64,000 nucleotides of DNA, from contig NJBP01000004.1 of the NCBI GenBank assembly GCA_005223085.1, positions 1 through 64,000 of the forward strand, in the 5' to 3' direction. The notes beneath the pieces were generated by a model. The model was not told the origin of the DNA. It saw only the letters and a program-made list of their open reading frames with translations, and searched no databases. This DNA is from Candidatus Aerophobetes bacterium Ae_b3b (GTDB taxonomy: Bacteria > Aerophobota > Aerophobia > Aerophobales > AE-B3A). A program made the translations under genes and the position numbers. Shown here piece after piece: positions 62,633-64,000 of the stretch (positions within the stretch are counted from its first letter, which is position 1; every line of letters starts with the position of its first letter).

Positions 62633-64000
62633 CTATTCTAGACCAAGAGATTGTCGGTAGTAGCGCTGCTGATCTTCCTTGCCGTATTCATCCGTAATCC
62701 TGACCCAGTCATCATAAAGGGCAGCACAGGCATCCTCCGGAGTTGTTGTTAGCGCTAATACTCCAGCAAGGCGGGTATCAAGGGCGTCGTAGTATTTTTC
62801 TCCTCCAGGTATCCTGAGGTCGGTTACCGCGTATGGATCTGTCAGGATGTCCACGATTGCCTTCTGATAGCCCTTTGCCGCATTAGGATCCCAACCTCCC
62901 CTTTCCCAGAGGCCTAAGACCCCTGGATCAAAGTGAGATTTACGGTATGGGTTAACACCGGTATAGCCGTGAATACCGCAGGCATCCAAGAGACTCCGAT
63001 CGGGGTTGGTAATGTAGGTTACCCAGTGATAGGCCATATCCACATTTTTTGTGGCTTTGGGAATTATCCAGACCCATCCTCCAAAGTTAAGGAAGTTAAC
63101 CTGGTGATCCTCCTGGACCCATTTCTTGTTTAGGTGATCCCAGTATTTCCTGGCCCCGGGAAGAGGTCCATAGCCGAGCTTACCCTTCACCTTGGAGCCG
63201 TACTCATCCGGATACTGCTCCATGATTCCAACATCTCCCCAGTCAAATCCTAAAGCTGCAATGCCGGAAACGTAAGCGTACCGGAACTCAGCGTACCCAT
63301 ACCCCAAAAGTCCTGGAGGTGCAAATTTCGTAAGCTCCTGAAGCCTTGTGAAAGCTTCGATCCAGCCGGGGGTATTGCAGAGTGGCTCCATAGTATCGGC
63401 ATCGAAGAAGATGTTTGAGGTGGTGTTGCTGGGTGGACCAGCCTTGGTGGCATATTGAGCAACAAGGTTGAGAATCTCCCACATGGCCTGTGTCTTCTGT
63501 TGGGCGATGAAAGCACATCCGTACTCGATCTCGCCATCGTTATCCCAGTCCCATCCATTGAAAAATTCCGAGATGTCGCGAACTTCAGTCCAATCTTTAG
63601 GCGGCAGATGGTAATCATAGCCATACTTCTGCTTGAATTTCTCTTGGTACTCAGGGACCTCAAGAGCATCTTTCCGATAGTAGGTCATGTGGTTATCCCC
63701 ATCGTATGGGAAAGCGACTGTCTTGCCTGCCCATCTGGTGATTACCTTAATTGCCGGGAGAATATCATCCCAGTCAGGGTAGCCGTATTTTGTGAATAGG
63801 GGATCCAACTCGACAACATGACCCCCACCGGCAACATCTCCCAACCAGCTGGAGGGGATAGCAGCAGTATCGAAGGTGCCAGTCTTGCTTGTGAACTCAA
63901 TCCACAGCTTATCACTCAAACCTGCATAGGGGACCACAATGACGTTGATTTTACCACCAGTTTCCCGCTCCCACAGAGGCTTCCAGGCATCGACTACCGG
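62633..64000 (-). CDS. ABC transporter sugar-binding protein (partial, start beyond window)
   Basis: The C-terminal 455 or so residues of a family 1 solute-binding protein. The frame is open to the window edge (base 64000), where it reads PLWERETGGKINVIVVPYAG. That corresponds to about residue 60-80 of the complete protein, so the signal peptide lies outside. Features include the PYDGDNHMTYYRKDAL hinge, WTEVRDISEFFNGWDWDNDG and the C-terminal AWxxW-like segments. It belongs to the CUT1 class but is not closely alike to the binding protein at 37407, so the two transporters probably carry different sugars. Confidence 0.88.
   Translation of the reverse strand, partial: PVVDAWKPLWERETGGKINVIVVPYAGLSDKLWIEFTSKTGTFDTAAIPSSWLGDVAGGGHVVELDPLFTKYGYPDWDDILPAIKVITRWAGKTVAFPYDGDNHMTYYRKDALEVPEYQEKFKQKYGYDYHLPPKDWTEVRDISEFFNGWDWDNDGEIEYGCAFIAQQKTQAMWEILNLVAQYATKAGPPSNTTSNIFFDADTMEPLCNTPGWIEAFTRLQELTKFAPPGLLGYGYAEFRYAYVSGIAALGFDWGDVGIMEQYPDEYGSKVKGKLGYGPLPGARKYWDHLNKKWVQEDHQVNFLNFGGWVWIIPKATKNVDMAYHWVTYITNPDRSLLDACGIHGYTGVNPYRKSHFDPGVLGLWERGGWDPNAAKGYQKAIVDILTDPYAVTDLRIPGGEKYYDALDTRLAGVLALTTTPEDACAALYDDWVRITDEYGKEDQQRYYRQSLGLE

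Overview
The window is bacterial chromosomal DNA with compact, operon-like coding on both strands. It most likely comes from an uncultured anaerobic bacterium with an outer membrane. Paired LptF/LptG-type permeases point to a diderm envelope, and the DNPR motif of MurE points to meso-diaminopimelate peptidoglycan. A fused MetV-MetF reductase, a solitary RnfC, traces of an MttB-type methyltransferase and a fragment of aldehyde:ferredoxin oxidoreductase all fit anaerobic one-carbon and fermentative metabolism. I cannot name the phylum from sequence alone. Lineages such as Aerophobota, Atribacterota or Omnitrophota would fit. I saw no rRNA, tRNA, CRISPR array or intact insertion sequence.

Layout. 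0-7 kb: one-carbon and amino-acid genes (MttB/MFS chimera, RPE-like epimerase, UroD/MtaA-like protein, class IV aminotransferase, truncated amine dehydrogenase, MetVF, GcvH). 7-12.3 kb: LysM/M23 envelope protein, cutA, rimO with a pfkA fossil in front, lptF/lptG. 12.3-15.7 kb: a scrap zone of duplicated segments, gene fragments and a decayed MNT/HEPN pair. 15.7-27.8 kb, minus strand: DUF2284, CYTH, then a division and cell-wall cluster transcribed mraZ-rsmH-ftsL-ftsI-(coiled-coil gene)-murE-murF-mraY-murD-ftsW, with a clear promoter and MraZ box. A 0.22-kb sequence occurs in inverted orientation at about 23.5 and 28.5 kb. 27.8-36.1 kb: HAD phosphatase, a LarA-type racemase between two uncharacterised genes, a PHP protein, a cystathionine-synthase fossil, a MarR regulator over a strong palindromic operator, and clpC.

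36.2-52.6 kb is the most interesting part. A SorC-type regulator with its own promoter is followed by a carbohydrate ABC transporter without an ATPase gene, a RuBisCO-like protein, a two-subunit TPP-dependent E1 dehydrogenase without E2/E3, a D-2-hydroxyacid dehydrogenase, two FGGY sugar kinases, a SAF-domain oxidoreductase, an RpiB-type isomerase and a zinc alcohol dehydrogenase. Together they look like a catabolic route for an unusual sugar or sugar acid. I do not recognise the gene set as a described pathway.

52.6-64 kb, minus strand: a second sugar system (ABC binding protein cut by the window edge, two permeases, DeoC, aldo/keto reductase, xylulokinase), then RPE, RnfC, ArgD and an MFS transporter. 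It also lacks an ATPase gene inside the window.

A recurring theme is the gene fossil. Short, still readable ends of MFS, MttB, diaminopentanoate-type dehydrogenase, phosphofructokinase, AAA ATPase, HEPN toxin, Cys/Met PLP enzyme and aldehyde oxidoreductase lie between intact genes. This suggests ongoing loss of genes by deletion.
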